DNA from: JAQWQB01 sp047636995 | Lineage (GTDB): Bacteria; Bacteroidota; Bacteroidia; Flavobacteriales_D; Sanyastnellaceae | DNA length: 64,000 nt | Direction: 5' to 3' | Assembly: GCA_047636995.1 (NCBI GenBank) | Contig: JBLIGQ010000012.1 | Location: 1-64,000, forward strand | Part shown: in pieces, positions 1-8,388 of the stretch | Layout: the number at the start of each line of letters is the position of its first letter | How positions within the stretch are numbered: position 1 is the first letter of the stretch | The notes under the pieces: generated by a model | What the model was told of the DNA's origin: nothing | What the model saw: only the letters and a program-made list of their open reading frames with translations | The model's database searches: none | Position numbers and translations under genes: made by a program

Positions 1-22
1 CCAGGATCAAACTCTCCATTGT
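1..22 (-). rRNA. 16S ribosomal RNA, 5' end only
   Basis: The reverse complement of bases 1-15 reads AGAGTTTGATCCTGG, the universally conserved start of bacterial 16S rRNA (the 27F primer site). Aligning to the Escherichia coli numbering, where this motif begins at nucleotide 8, places nucleotide 1 near window position 22. The rest of the gene lies left of the window. Transcription comes from the right, through a leader of roughly 120 bases. Confidence 0.93.
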
Positions 23-145
23 AAAAAGTTTAATCTTATTTTGCTCTATTTCAATTGACGTTTTTGCTAGGTTATTGCATCATTTCAAAGAACTTTATCG
101 CTATGCCCCATTGGGCGTCGAATACTTGTTTCGTTAAGCGGACCG

Positions 146-175
146 CAAAGATAGATGGAATATTCATTCCTCAAA
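146..175 (-). promoter_or_regulatory. Probable rRNA operon promoter (Bacteroidota type)
   Basis: On the minus strand, TTTG (172-175) is followed after 18 bases by TATCTTTG (146-153). This matches the Bacteroidota sigma-ABfr consensus TTTG-N-TAnnTTTG. It faces the 16S gene, leaving a leader of about 120 bases. A second box, TACTTTTG at 325-332 on the minus strand, could be an upstream tandem promoter, but I see no good -33 element for it. The rest of 23-426 shows no gene and is best read as the rRNA leader plus upstream region. Confidence 0.7.
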
Positions 176-426
176 ACTTTCATTAACTTTTTTTTCAATT
201 ATTTTCTCGTGGTAATCTGAGCTGCTAAACCGCCTCTCAGGCCTCAATCAAATTCTTGAAGTTGTTAAACTCAAGCTATCTATGCAATCACATTAAGAAC
301 GTATGCTTCGTTGTAAAGCGGGTGCAAAAGTACTCATGACTTTCACACTTTCTCGCATTTAAATCATTTATTTTTCGAATTATATCGTTGCGCGCTGATT
401 ATCAGACCATTTCTTTTCAAACCGCT

Positions 427-1089
427 CTATTCCTCCTCAAAGCACTCTGTTTGCAAAACAACTATATCACTGATTAGGCGGGAGATATCTTCATTGGAAG
501 TACCGTCATAATAGCCCCTTAATCTGCCATCAGTATCAATTAGCACCACATTCTCTGTATGTATGAAATCTTGCAGTCCGCCATCCCCTTCGTCCAAAAC
601 GGCGAAATAAGACCTTCTGGCCAACTTATAGATGTGTGACTTCTCACCGGTTAAGAGCCACCATCTATCAGAATTCACCTCAAAGGTCTCTGCATAATTT
701 CTCAAAACGGCAACGGTATCTATTTGCGGAGTGACCGAATGTGAGAGAAAATGGATAGTAGAATCGTCTGAAAAGTACTTTTGGGTCTTGGATATATTCG
801 CGCTGATCTTGGGACAGATCGTTGCGCATCTTGCAAAAAAGAAGTTGACGACTAAGATCTTTCCCTTCACATCTGAATTTGTAACCGTATCCCCAAGTTG
901 ATTGATGAGCTTAAAATCTAGAATATGATGGTCCTCATTTTCACGAACGTCCTCATCAACCAGAGCCGGATTTACATCACTCGGCTGAAATATGGGCAAT
1001 TCACCTGATGGCTTAAGCATAAAGTAACCCACTACAATTGCTATTCCGGCTATAACCAAAAACGATCCAAACTGACTTCTCCCTTTCAT
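427..1089 (-). CDS. SCO1/SenC/PrrC family copper-binding thioredoxin-fold protein
   Basis: A 220-residue protein anchored by one N-terminal membrane helix (about residues 8-24), with a periplasmic thioredoxin-like domain. The copper site of the SCO family is visible: Cys88 and Cys92 in FFFARCATICPK (CxxxC), and His177 in the FIHTENVVLIDTDG segment. SCO proteins deliver copper to, or set the redox state of, the CuA site of cytochrome c oxidase. The segment DTDGRLRGYYDG near the C terminus matches the family's usual end. It is the last gene of a minus-strand run, 39 bases after the fructosamine kinase gene, so it is probably co-transcribed. No cytochrome oxidase genes are in the window. Confidence 0.88.
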   Translation of the reverse strand: MKGRSQFGSFLVIAGIAIVVGYFMLKPSGELPIFQPSDVNPALVDEDVRENEDHHILDFKLINQLGDTVTNSDVKGKILVVNFFFARCATICPKISANISKTQKYFSDDSTIHFLSHSVTPQIDTVAVLRNYAETFEVNSDRWWLLTGEKSHIYKLARRSYFAVLDEGDGGLQDFIHTENVVLIDTDGRLRGYYDGTSNEDISRLISDIVVLQTECFEEE

Positions 1090-1128
1090 CTTGTATACCT
1101 TATCTATTGTACAACATTTTCTTTCTTT

Positions 1129-2013
1129 TCAGAGCACCTCAATTTCTGTCAACTGAATAGCCTCTTGCAATAAGCCCAAGTAGCTTGCTCCAAACAAATT
1201 TACATGAACCAATAACGGATACAGTGTTGTAATAGAAACCCTTTTCTCCCAACCTTGTTCCAAAGGATAATTCATTTCATAGCTCCGGTAATAGTCATCT
1301 CCGAAACCACCGAATAACTTCGTCATTCCTATATCCATTTCTCTGTGTCCGAAATAAATTGCTGGATCAATCAAATATGCCTTCCCTTCTTTTGTATACA
1401 ATCTATTTCCACTCCACAAATCACCGTGACAAAGCGCAGGCTTTTCATCTGGAAATACATTAACACCTTGTAGTATGATTCGTTCAAGTTGTTTCCTCAT
1501 AAGAAGAGGTAGTTTATCAATTGTCATCTCTAACTGAGCAAGCAGCCTTTCGTCACAATAGAACCGCCACCAGTTTTCACTCAATGTATTCGATTGCTTT
1601 AGGCTCGAGATGTAGTTATCAGTTTCCCACCCGAACTGATCTGATGTTGTTCGGTGCAGCAATGCCAACTGCCTCCCCCCTTCTTCTTCCAACTTTTTAT
1701 CAGGTGAAACATTCGAAATGAATTCCATCAAGAGCCAAGACCAATCTTCTTCAACTCCATGATTTACGTAACCAGGAACCGTGACTCCTGCTTCTCTTAA
1801 AGCACTCAATCCTTCAAATTCAGCCTTAAGCATTTTCTTCGCCACTCTGGCACTTGAACATTTCAAGAACAGCGTTTGATTCGCAACGGCGATGGTCAGC
1901 ATTTGATTCATGCTGGACCTTGTTTCGGCAATTATATCATAATCTGATTCAAATCTGCAAGCATTCAAAATTTGAACGATCGCCGCGCTTCCTATTTCTT
2001 TTCGAATACGCAC
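1129..2013 (-). CDS. Fructosamine/ketosamine-3-kinase family protein
   Basis: A 294-residue cytosolic kinase of the aminoglycoside-phosphotransferase-like fold. The catalytic loop CHGDLWSGN, the metal-binding LIDPAIYFGHREMDIGMTKLFGGF block and the C-terminal YPLLVHVNLFG segment are hallmarks of fructosamine-3-kinase. The family phosphorylates sugar amines on glycated proteins or small molecules so that they break down. Length is typical. Its start overlaps the end of the amidohydrolase gene by 22 bases, so the two are translationally coupled. Substrate cannot be told from sequence. Confidence 0.9.
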   Translation of the reverse strand: MRIRKEIGSAAIVQILNACRFESDYDIIAETRSSMNQMLTIAVANQTLFLKCSSARVAKKMLKAEFEGLSALREAGVTVPGYVNHGVEEDWSWLLMEFISNVSPDKKLEEEGGRQLALLHRTTSDQFGWETDNYISSLKQSNTLSENWWRFYCDERLLAQLEMTIDKLPLLMRKQLERIILQGVNVFPDEKPALCHGDLWSGNRLYTKEGKAYLIDPAIYFGHREMDIGMTKLFGGFGDDYYRSYEMNYPLEQGWEKRVSITTLYPLLVHVNLFGASYLGLLQEAIQLTEIEVL

Positions 2014-3632
2014 TCGCCATTGATAAAGGTTGCCACTGGTTTTGCTTCTATGAGCTGATCTTCAGACACCGTCATGAGATCTCTATCCATTACTACAAAA
2101 TCAGCGAGCTTGTTTACTTCCAAGCTCCCTTTGATTTCTTCTTCAAAGTTTGAAATTGCTGCCCAAATAGTCATTCCCTGAAGTGCTTCTTTTCTGGTTA
2201 ATGAATTCTCTTTTTGAAACCCAGAAGTAGGAAAACCATCTTGATCCTTTCGAACAACTGCTGCATAAAAAGTACGCAGAGGAGAGATTCCTTCAACAGG
2301 GAAATCTGTGCCCAAAGCCACCATCCCGTTTTGTGCTAACAGCTCTTTGTATGCATAAGCCCTCCGAATTCGGTTTCGACCTAAGCGCATTTCAGCCCAA
2401 TACATATCGCTTGTTGCGTGGGTTGGCTGGATAGAGGGCAAGATTGAATAAGCACCAAAGTAAGGAACATCTATTTTATGCACTACTTGAGCGTGCTCAA
2501 TTCGCCATCTGCGGTCATTCACGCCTTTTAATACATCCGCATAAATCCCCAAAATCATTCTATTTGCTGAATCCCCAATGCAGTGTGTGTTCATCTGGAA
2601 CCCCGTTTCAAACAATTTCTCAGCACATGCTCTATAATGTGCCTCAGTACTTAGCATAAACCCACGTTCTCCTGAGCTGTCTCTGTCACTATAAGGCTGA
2701 ATCAAACAGGCCCCTCTTGAACCCAAAGAACCATCTGCATAAAACTTAAATGCAGAAACATTGAGCCTTTCGTCTTTGTATGGGCCTGCACTCGTATAAT
2801 GGTCTAGATTTTCAGGTGTATCTGAAAGCATCACATAAACACGCATCTTCAATGCCTGCTCATCTTGCATCGCTTTGATGAGTTCAACCTCTGACTTGAG
2901 CAGACCGGCATCATCCACTGTAGTCAAACCGACTGCAAAACAATCTTTTTGAGCCGCTAAGAGCGCTTTTCTTTTTGCCTCACTATCTGGTTTTGGAATG
3001 ATTTTATTGACCAGCTTTATGGCATTATCAATCAATACACCCGTCACCTCACCCTTTTCGTCTCTCAGAATTGCCCCTCCTTCAATATCCGCTTGATTGT
3101 TCAGGTCTAATAATTCGATCACTTTCGAATTGACCAATGCAGCATGACCATCAATTCTTGTCATAAAAACAGGATTATTTGGGAATACTTCATCAATTTG
3201 ACTGGCAGTTGGGAATGCATGGCTTTCCCAATCGTTTTGATCCCAACCTCTTCCGATAATCCACTCTTCTTGGTTTGCGGGAACATAGCTAGCAATCCTA
3301 CTTTTGACCTCTTCCCAGGAGGAAGTGCCAACCAAATCTATGTTCTTCAATCCTAATCCGTATGCCAGAAAATGACAATGAGCGTCTATCAGTCCAGGAT
3401 ACACACTTCTCTTTTGCGCATCATAGTTGGATTTCGCATTGTATTTATTGAGAATTTGGCGTTCTGGCCCGAGTTCTAGTATTTTTCCATCTTTGATTGC
3501 CATGGCCTCATAAATAGTGAAGCCCGCATCTACGGTATAGATTGTTGCATTGTGAACTACCAGGTCTGCATCTTCAGTTTGAAAGCCACAGCCGGCGGAA
3601 GTCAGGAGCAGGAGTACGACAAGAATTCTCAT
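1992..3632 (-). CDS. YtcJ-like amidohydrolase, lipoprotein
   Basis: A 546-residue metal-dependent amidohydrolase. The N terminus is a lipoprotein signal with lipobox ending TSAGC (Cys15), so the enzyme is exported and membrane-anchored, which is unusual for a family often found in the cytosol. The metal site HxH is seen in DAHCHFLAYG, and further conserved blocks include GRGWDQNDW, FYADGSLGSRGA, HCIGD, RIEHAQ and LGTDFPVE, all typical of the YtcJ subgroup (amidohydrolase family 3). The natural substrate is unknown. The gene overlaps the preceding SDR gene by 4 bases and the following kinase gene by 22, forming a compact operon. Confidence 0.88.
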   Translation of the reverse strand: MRILVVLLLLTSAGCGFQTEDADLVVHNATIYTVDAGFTIYEAMAIKDGKILELGPERQILNKYNAKSNYDAQKRSVYPGLIDAHCHFLAYGLGLKNIDLVGTSSWEEVKSRIASYVPANQEEWIIGRGWDQNDWESHAFPTASQIDEVFPNNPVFMTRIDGHAALVNSKVIELLDLNNQADIEGGAILRDEKGEVTGVLIDNAIKLVNKIIPKPDSEAKRKALLAAQKDCFAVGLTTVDDAGLLKSEVELIKAMQDEQALKMRVYVMLSDTPENLDHYTSAGPYKDERLNVSAFKFYADGSLGSRGACLIQPYSDRDSSGERGFMLSTEAHYRACAEKLFETGFQMNTHCIGDSANRMILGIYADVLKGVNDRRWRIEHAQVVHKIDVPYFGAYSILPSIQPTHATSDMYWAEMRLGRNRIRRAYAYKELLAQNGMVALGTDFPVEGISPLRTFYAAVVRKDQDGFPTSGFQKENSLTRKEALQGMTIWAAISNFEEEIKGSLEVNKLADFVVMDRDLMTVSEDQLIEAKPVATFINGECVFEKK

Positions 3633-4393
3633 TTGTTTTTGTTGAAGGTGTATGAATTGGGCTGCGCTGCAGGCATGATTACGATGTCATTCAAGCAGAC
3701 ATGGGCTGGTCTGGTGACCGCGAACCACAATGTATCTGCTATATCTTGGGCAGTGAGGGCTTGGAATCCTTGGTAAACTTGATTGGCTTTATCTTCATCG
3801 CCTTTGAATCTGACAAGGCTAAATTCTGTTTCAGCAGCTCCAGGAGCAATTTGCGTGACTTTTATTCCATGGGAAATGAACTCTACGCGCATAGATTTAG
3901 TCAGCGCATCTACGGCAAATTTGGTTGCGCAATAGACATTTCCACCGGCATAAACCTCTTTGCCCGCGATGGAACCAATGTTAACGATGTGTCCAGACTG
4001 TTTTACTTTCATCCAACGCACTACTTCACGGGTTACATATAGCAAACCTTTCACGTTGGTATCAATCATTCGGCCCCAATCTTCCAAATCTCCTTCGTCA
4101 ATTGACGCTTTTCCAACGGCAAGTCCAGCATTGTTGACCAATACTTGTAACTGTTTCCATTTTTCAGGCACAGTTGAGATAGCGCTATGAACGGCATCAG
4201 CATCTCGCACATCAAACTCAAGGGGGAGAATTTCAACTTCACAATCTCGCTCCAGCTCTGCTGACAACGCGTGAAGTCGTTCCGCTCTTCTACCAGTGAT
4301 GATCACATCCCACCCTTCTTGGGCGAATTTCCGAGCAATTGCTTCTCCAAATCCTGATGAAGCACCCGTAACCATGGCAATCGGTCTTGACAT
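3629..4393 (-). CDS. Short-chain dehydrogenase/reductase (YdfG-like)
   Basis: A 254-residue classical SDR. The cofactor motif TGASSGFG lies at residues 9-16, the structural NNAG motif follows, and the catalytic residues are Ser in NIGSIAGKE and YxxxK in YCATK. The Arg-rich turn after strand 2 (TGRRAERL) suggests NADP preference. Overall form resembles the YdfG group of 3-hydroxy acid dehydrogenases. It is first in an operon with the amidohydrolase and fructosamine kinase. A minus-strand TAGCTTTG box (4412-4419) sits 18 bases before the start and is a plausible promoter. Confidence 0.88.
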   Translation of the reverse strand: MSRPIAMVTGASSGFGEAIARKFAQEGWDVIITGRRAERLHALSAELERDCEVEILPLEFDVRDADAVHSAISTVPEKWKQLQVLVNNAGLAVGKASIDEGDLEDWGRMIDTNVKGLLYVTREVVRWMKVKQSGHIVNIGSIAGKEVYAGGNVYCATKFAVDALTKSMRVEFISHGIKVTQIAPGAAETEFSLVRFKGDEDKANQVYQGFQALTAQDIADTLWFAVTRPAHVCLNDIVIMPAAQPNSYTFNKNK

Positions 4394-4411
4394 AACAGTG
4401 TGGTGTTTTCA

Positions 4412-4419
4412 CAAAGCTA
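4412..4419 (-). promoter_or_regulatory. -7 box for the SDR-amidohydrolase-kinase operon
   Basis: The minus strand reads TAGCTTTG, a full match to the Bacteroidota -7 consensus TAnnTTTG, ending 18 bases before the SDR start. I see no good TTTG -33 element at the usual distance, so it is a weak call. Confidence 0.4.
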
Positions 4420-4461
4420 GGACAAAGAAGACCTGCGTAGAATCAGAAGCGGAAGTAGTTA

Positions 4462-5631
4462 TTAAGCATCCTTTTGGGAAACATCTTTCTCTTTTCGACT
4501 TCCTTCGTACAAAGAGAAGCCGTAGTACTTGCACTCAAGTTGTCCGTTATAGAGCGTATGCTTTTGATTTGGACGAAACCCGAGTTGGTTCATTGCTTCA
4601 AAATTGCTTGAGATAACCCAGGCAGAATAGCCCGCGAAGTCTACTTTTAGCTTTTGACCGATGAAGCGATAGAAATCATCAATGTTTTCTTTTCGCATTC
4701 TTTCGCCATAGGGAGGATTCAAAATCATTACTCCACCTTCTTTACCTGGCTTCAATGCGAAGAAATCTTCTTTTTCAATGGAGATATTCGTTCGCCATGA
4801 CATTTTTGACACACAAAGCTGTGTTTGCTCAATGGCCATGTATTCTTTGTCACTTGCAAAAATGACTGCTGTAGGATCACGGCGCTTTTTCCAAAGCTCC
4901 ATTCGAACCTCTTCTACGGCTTTCCTGTCAAAATCAGACCAGTTCATGAATCCATAACCTTGTCTGAACCATTGAGACGGAAGATTCACATCCATCATTG
5001 CTGCTTCCATGACTAATGTACCAGAGCCACACATTGGAATGTAGAGTGGTTTTTCTGGCGTCCAACCCGAAAACTTCAACATAGCGGCTGCCAAACATTC
5101 ATTTAATGGAGCACGCGCGCCTGAAGGTCTGTATCCTCTTCGGTGAAGGCTATCTCCGGTTGTATCTAATGAAATACGAACACGACCGTTATAGATCTGG
5201 AGATCAATTCGAAGATCTGGATTTTCTTTATCTACGTTTGGACGGTTTCCAGATCTATCTCGAAATGCGTCTGCAATGGCGTCTTTCAGCTTCAATCCTG
5301 CGTATTGCGAATGGGGAAAGTTCTCATCGCTAACGGTAGACCCGATTGCGAATGTTTGACGCACGTGTAAAATTTTGTGCCACGGAATCTGTCTGGCTTG
5401 ATCGTATAAGTCTTCCGGACCAGTTGAATTCCCTTCCCACCAAGGAGTAAGAATCCGAATGGCAAATCTTGAGGCCATATTGACCAATACCATTCCTTTG
5501 TAATCTGTTTCAAACTCAACACCGCGCACTACAGGCTTGACATTGGAACAACCAAATTCAATCAATTCTTCTTCTAGCAAAGGTTCTAATCCCGCTAGAC
5601 ATTTTGCAAAATAGGGTTTCATTTCCGACAT
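4462..5631 (-). CDS. THUMP-domain RNA N2-guanine methyltransferase (RlmL/YpsC type)
   Basis: A 389-residue methyltransferase. The N-terminal THUMP region binds RNA (about residues 45-160). It is followed by the linker motif RRGYRPSGARAPLNE, the SAM-binding CGSGT loop at 201-205, and the catalytic NPPYGER motif at 305-311, the signature of N2-guanine methyltransferases. Length matches the stand-alone RlmL module (as in Bacillus subtilis YpsC) rather than the two-domain E. coli RlmKL. The likely substrate is a guanine in 23S rRNA (position 2445 in E. coli numbering), by family inference. It lies 2 bases downstream of the YciH gene. Confidence 0.9.
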   Translation of the reverse strand: MSEMKPYFAKCLAGLEPLLEEELIEFGCSNVKPVVRGVEFETDYKGMVLVNMASRFAIRILTPWWEGNSTGPEDLYDQARQIPWHKILHVRQTFAIGSTVSDENFPHSQYAGLKLKDAIADAFRDRSGNRPNVDKENPDLRIDLQIYNGRVRISLDTTGDSLHRRGYRPSGARAPLNECLAAAMLKFSGWTPEKPLYIPMCGSGTLVMEAAMMDVNLPSQWFRQGYGFMNWSDFDRKAVEEVRMELWKKRRDPTAVIFASDKEYMAIEQTQLCVSKMSWRTNISIEKEDFFALKPGKEGGVMILNPPYGERMRKENIDDFYRFIGQKLKVDFAGYSAWVISSNFEAMNQLGFRPNQKHTLYNGQLECKYYGFSLYEGSRKEKDVSQKDA

Positions 5632-5633
5632 GC

Positions 5634-5981
5634 TTATCCGCCTTTCCGTTTACACTTATAACCTTCTGCCTCTAGGGCAGCAATAACTTTATCTCTTAGT
5701 TCACCTTGAAGAATGATTTCACCATCCTTCGCACTTCCGCCAACACCACATTTGTTTTTCAACTTCTTCCCTAAATCACTTAAGTCATCAGAAGCACCAA
5801 CAAATCCCTCAATAAGCGTTACTGTTTTCCCCTTTCGCATTTTGCGATCATGAGAAATGTAAAGTACCTGTTGATTGGGGTGCAATGTATCCTTTTCTTG
5901 CGTCTCATCAGACTCAAAACTATAATCAGGATTTGTACTATAAACTACGTTGATTCGCTGTTTGTTCTTGCTTTTCCCCAT
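5634..5981 (-). CDS. YciH/SUI1 family translation-initiation-like protein
   Basis: A 115-residue protein with a C-terminal SUI1 (eIF1-like) domain: GKTVTLIEGFVG, then LKNKCGVGGSAKDGEIILQG. The family binds the small ribosomal subunit and affects start-codon fidelity, though its bacterial role is poorly defined. A longer reading frame continues upstream to 6026, but a perfect minus-strand TATCTTTG box (5997-6004) lies inside that extension, so I chose the ATG at 5981, which gives MGKSKNKQRINVVYS, a typical YciH N terminus. Confidence 0.87.
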   Translation of the reverse strand: MGKSKNKQRINVVYSTNPDYSFESDETQEKDTLHPNQQVLYISHDRKMRKGKTVTLIEGFVGASDDLSDLGKKLKNKCGVGGSAKDGEIILQGELRDKVIAALEAEGYKCKRKGG

Positions 5982-5996
5982 AGCAACTAATTTTCG

Positions 5997-6004
5997 CAAA
6001 GATA
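5997..6004 (-). promoter_or_regulatory. -7 box for yciH-like gene
   Basis: The minus strand reads TATCTTTG, 15 bases before the chosen ATG at 5981. It decides the start, because an upstream in-frame ATG at 6026 would lie before the promoter. It also suggests that the YciH-methyltransferase pair can be transcribed independently of the CPBP protease gene. Confidence 0.55.
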
Positions 6005-6022
6005 CGAACTCGATCAGAAGCA

Positions 6023-6592
6023 TCATTCATGTTCCTTACCTAAATCTGCAAGGAGAATGATATCAACCAGCGTATGCGCAATCACAGCAGACCAAATACC
6101 AATTGCTTCTGTCAAAAAGCCGAAACCAAAAATAACCAAAGTCATGTAGAGACCGTAAACACTCACGCGCCAATCTTTCGGATTAAGGTAACCATGAATG
6201 GCTACAAAAACAATGGAGGTAATGACAATCCCAAGCAATGGCTGAAGTGCACCCCGGAAGAGCAGTTCTTCACCGGCTCCTGCACAGATAGAAACAAAAA
6301 CAATTTCAAATGCGTTTAAATCTAGGTCTGAAAATCGATCTGTATATCTTTTCCGCACTGGCTCCATGAAGGGTAGAGCGATAACTCCTCTGGCCAGAAA
6401 GCCCGCAGTTACTCCCGCAGCGACACCAAAAAACACCTGTGTCCAGATCGATTCATCCCCAACCCACCGATCCCAGAGCAGGACCTCGTTTGAAAAAAGG
6501 GAAATGACCCATCCCACTAGTGGCATTACTAACAAGGTTAGGGTCGCCATGAGTAAAATCACGCGCTTCTGCGCATCTGCACTGTTCCTCAT
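6023..6592 (-). CDS. CPBP family intramembrane metalloprotease
   Basis: A 189-residue polytopic membrane protein of the CPBP/CAAX protease (Abi) family. The three active-site motifs are present in order: EELLFRG (EExxxR), FVAIHGYLN (FxxxH) and VIAHTLVDI (HxxxD). About five or six hydrophobic helices are visible. Bacterial members have varied or unknown roles, including bacteriocin immunity and prenyl-protein processing. The ATG at 6592 is preferred over one at 6628 because a TATCTTTG box (6599-6606) sits only 6 bases before it. The gene is divergent from the MopE-like gene. Confidence 0.85.
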   Translation of the reverse strand: MRNSADAQKRVILLMATLTLLVMPLVGWVISLFSNEVLLWDRWVGDESIWTQVFFGVAAGVTAGFLARGVIALPFMEPVRKRYTDRFSDLDLNAFEIVFVSICAGAGEELLFRGALQPLLGIVITSIVFVAIHGYLNPKDWRVSVYGLYMTLVIFGFGFLTEAIGIWSAVIAHTLVDIILLADLGKEHE

Positions 6593-6598
6593 GCAGCC

Positions 6599-6628
6599 AA
6601 AGATAGCGCTTGAAAAGAAGGTGCCCAA
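6599..6628 (-). promoter_or_regulatory. Promoter of CPBP protease gene, close to the start codon
   Basis: The minus strand has TTGG (6625-6628), an 18-base spacer, and TATCTTTG (6599-6606), just 6 bases before the ATG at 6592. The transcript would be leaderless or nearly so. Confidence 0.55.
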
Positions 6629-6666
6629 TTCTGATTATTGTATCTTTCTATTTCAAACCAAATACC

Positions 6667-7617
6667 ATGCAGCTACTTAAAACCCTATTCTTACTGGCCA
6701 TTTCGAGCCTTTCATTCACTTCCTCTCTTGCCCAAGGTAATTGTTCAGATGAAGATCTCTCCTATATAGGTAACAATTTGGCGTTTGTTCAACAGGTTAC
6801 TGCTGACTGCGGCATTGACTGCTTGTTCGCAGGGGATCCTGAAACCTGTTTTTCTGAATGTATGAGCGCTCAGGTTCCGCTCACGGCTAGTTGCGTAGGC
6901 TGTTTCTCAGCACAAACAACATGCGCAAGTGATAATTGCTTCTTGGCATGCGCTTTTGGATCAGAGGCAGACTGTGCAGCATGCATCGAAGCGAATTGCT
7001 TGGCTGGTTTTGAGGATTGCGCTGGAATTGAAGATGCTGACAATGACGGGTTCACGAACCTCAGTGATTGTGATGATACTGACCCCACCATTTTCCCAGG
7101 GGCGACCGAAATTTGGTATGATGGAACTGATCAAAACTGTGATGGTTTGAGTGATTTTGACATGGACATGGATGGATTTGACGCTTTTGAATTTGGCGGA
7201 ACAGATTGTGATGATGCTAATGCACTTTTTGTTGGCACCACCTCTACTTACTTTGAAGACGCAGACAATGATGGATTTGGGAATGTATTGGTGAATGTCC
7301 AGGCCTGTTCTACACCTGCTGGATTTTCAGACAACAATTTAGATTGTGATGACACGAGGGACGATGTTTATCCTGAGGCGCAAGGGACAGGAGACAACGT
7401 TGACAATAACTGCGACGGAGACGTTGATGGCACTGAATTGATCCTCTGTCTTGGAGATTTTGACAATGACCTAACCATTGGCACAAATGACTTATTGCTC
7501 TTTCTTGGCGGATTTGGTTGCCTACTAGATTGCCCAATTGACATTGATGGAGATGACGCAGTTACTTCTTCAGACTTACTTCTCTTTTTAGGATCGTTTG
7601 GCACAATTTGCATCTAA
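6667..7617 (+). CDS. Secreted MopE-like, calcium/metal-binding repeat protein
   Basis: A 316-residue exported protein. The ATG at 6667 gives a clean signal peptide ending SSLAQ. Next comes a Cys-rich region of about 90 residues with regularly spaced cysteines, then two or three Asp-rich units of the MopE type (DADNDGFTNLSDCDD ... NCDG), which in related proteins bind metal ions and hold disulfides. The C terminus carries two copies of a dockerin-like unit ending DLLLFLGGFG and DLLLFLGSFG. Such proteins are common in the surface proteomes of Flavobacteriales. I see no T9SS sorting tail. Partner and function are unknown. Confidence 0.75.
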   Translation: MQLLKTLFLLAISSLSFTSSLAQGNCSDEDLSYIGNNLAFVQQVTADCGIDCLFAGDPETCFSECMSAQVPLTASCVGCFSAQTTCASDNCFLACAFGSEADCAACIEANCLAGFEDCAGIEDADNDGFTNLSDCDDTDPTIFPGATEIWYDGTDQNCDGLSDFDMDMDGFDAFEFGGTDCDDANALFVGTTSTYFEDADNDGFGNVLVNVQACSTPAGFSDNNLDCDDTRDDVYPEAQGTGDNVDNNCDGDVDGTELILCLGDFDNDLTIGTNDLLLFLGGFGCLLDCPIDIDGDDAVTSSDLLLFLGSFGTICI

Positions 7618-7619
7618 AT

Positions 7620-8261
7620 ATGGAATTTCTACCTGAACACATTGATCAATATGCTTGTGATCACACAGAAACAGAATCTGATCTTTTACAGCGACTTCAC
7701 AGAGAGACTTGGCGAAAAGTAATTATGCCTCGCATGTTAAGCGGGCATCTACAGGGAAGATTTTTGAGTTTAATCAGTAAAATGCTACGTCCGACTCGGA
7801 TTTTGGAAGTGGGCGCTTACACTGGTTATTCTGCCTTGTGTTTTGCCGAGGGGCTGGCCGAAGGAGGCATTATTGAAACCATAGAGATCAACGAGGAACT
7901 GAATGCGATTCAGGACAAATACTGGGAAGAAGCCGGAATTACAGATCGCATTGTTCGACACAATGCTTCAGCAATGGATGTTTTACCCACGCTTCAGAAC
8001 ACATTTGACCTTGCGTTCATTGATGCCGACAAAGAAAACTACCCGCATTACTATGAAATGACGCTGCCGTTGATGCGACAAGGAGGTGTGATCTTAATTG
8101 ACAATGTACTTTGGAGTGGGAAAGTTGCGGATGAATTGAAAGGTCATGATCCTGAAACGCGAATTTTAAAAGAATTGAATGCTTTTATTCAGGCAGACGA
8201 ACGGGTCAGCAATATGTTGATTCCTCTTCGCGATGGCATTATGGCAATACTAAAAAAGTAG
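7620..8261 (+). CDS. Class I SAM-dependent O-methyltransferase
   Basis: A 213-residue enzyme of the catechol/caffeoyl-CoA O-methyltransferase family (Methyltransf_3). Visible motifs are the SAM-binding ILEVGAYTGYSAL, the acidic ETIEINEE strand, and the metal-binding FIDADKENYPHYYE followed by LIDNVLWSGKVAD. These conserved Asp and Asn residues coordinate Mg2+. The ATG at 7620 is used; an in-frame TTG at 7608 would overlap the upstream gene. Substrate cannot be inferred from context. Confidence 0.9.
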   Translation: MEFLPEHIDQYACDHTETESDLLQRLHRETWRKVIMPRMLSGHLQGRFLSLISKMLRPTRILEVGAYTGYSALCFAEGLAEGGIIETIEINEELNAIQDKYWEEAGITDRIVRHNASAMDVLPTLQNTFDLAFIDADKENYPHYYEMTLPLMRQGGVILIDNVLWSGKVADELKGHDPETRILKELNAFIQADERVSNMLIPLRDGIMAILKK

Positions 8262-8292
8262 CGCCCATTTAAGACTGAAATAATAGGTGCAT

Positions 8293-8323
8293 AAAAAAGG
8301 GTCAACTAAGTTGACCCTTTTTT
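8293..8323. terminator. Bidirectional rho-independent terminator
   Basis: A perfect hairpin with stem GGGTCAAC/GTTGACCC and a three-base loop is extended by flanking A6 and T7 runs. It lies between the plus-strand methyltransferase and minus-strand sucC and would work for both. Confidence 0.88.
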
Positions 8324-8388
8324 CCTGTTGAACAGGATTGTATTTTCTTTAGTTCAGTAAAATAAGTGACCAAATTTGGTCAGTCCAA

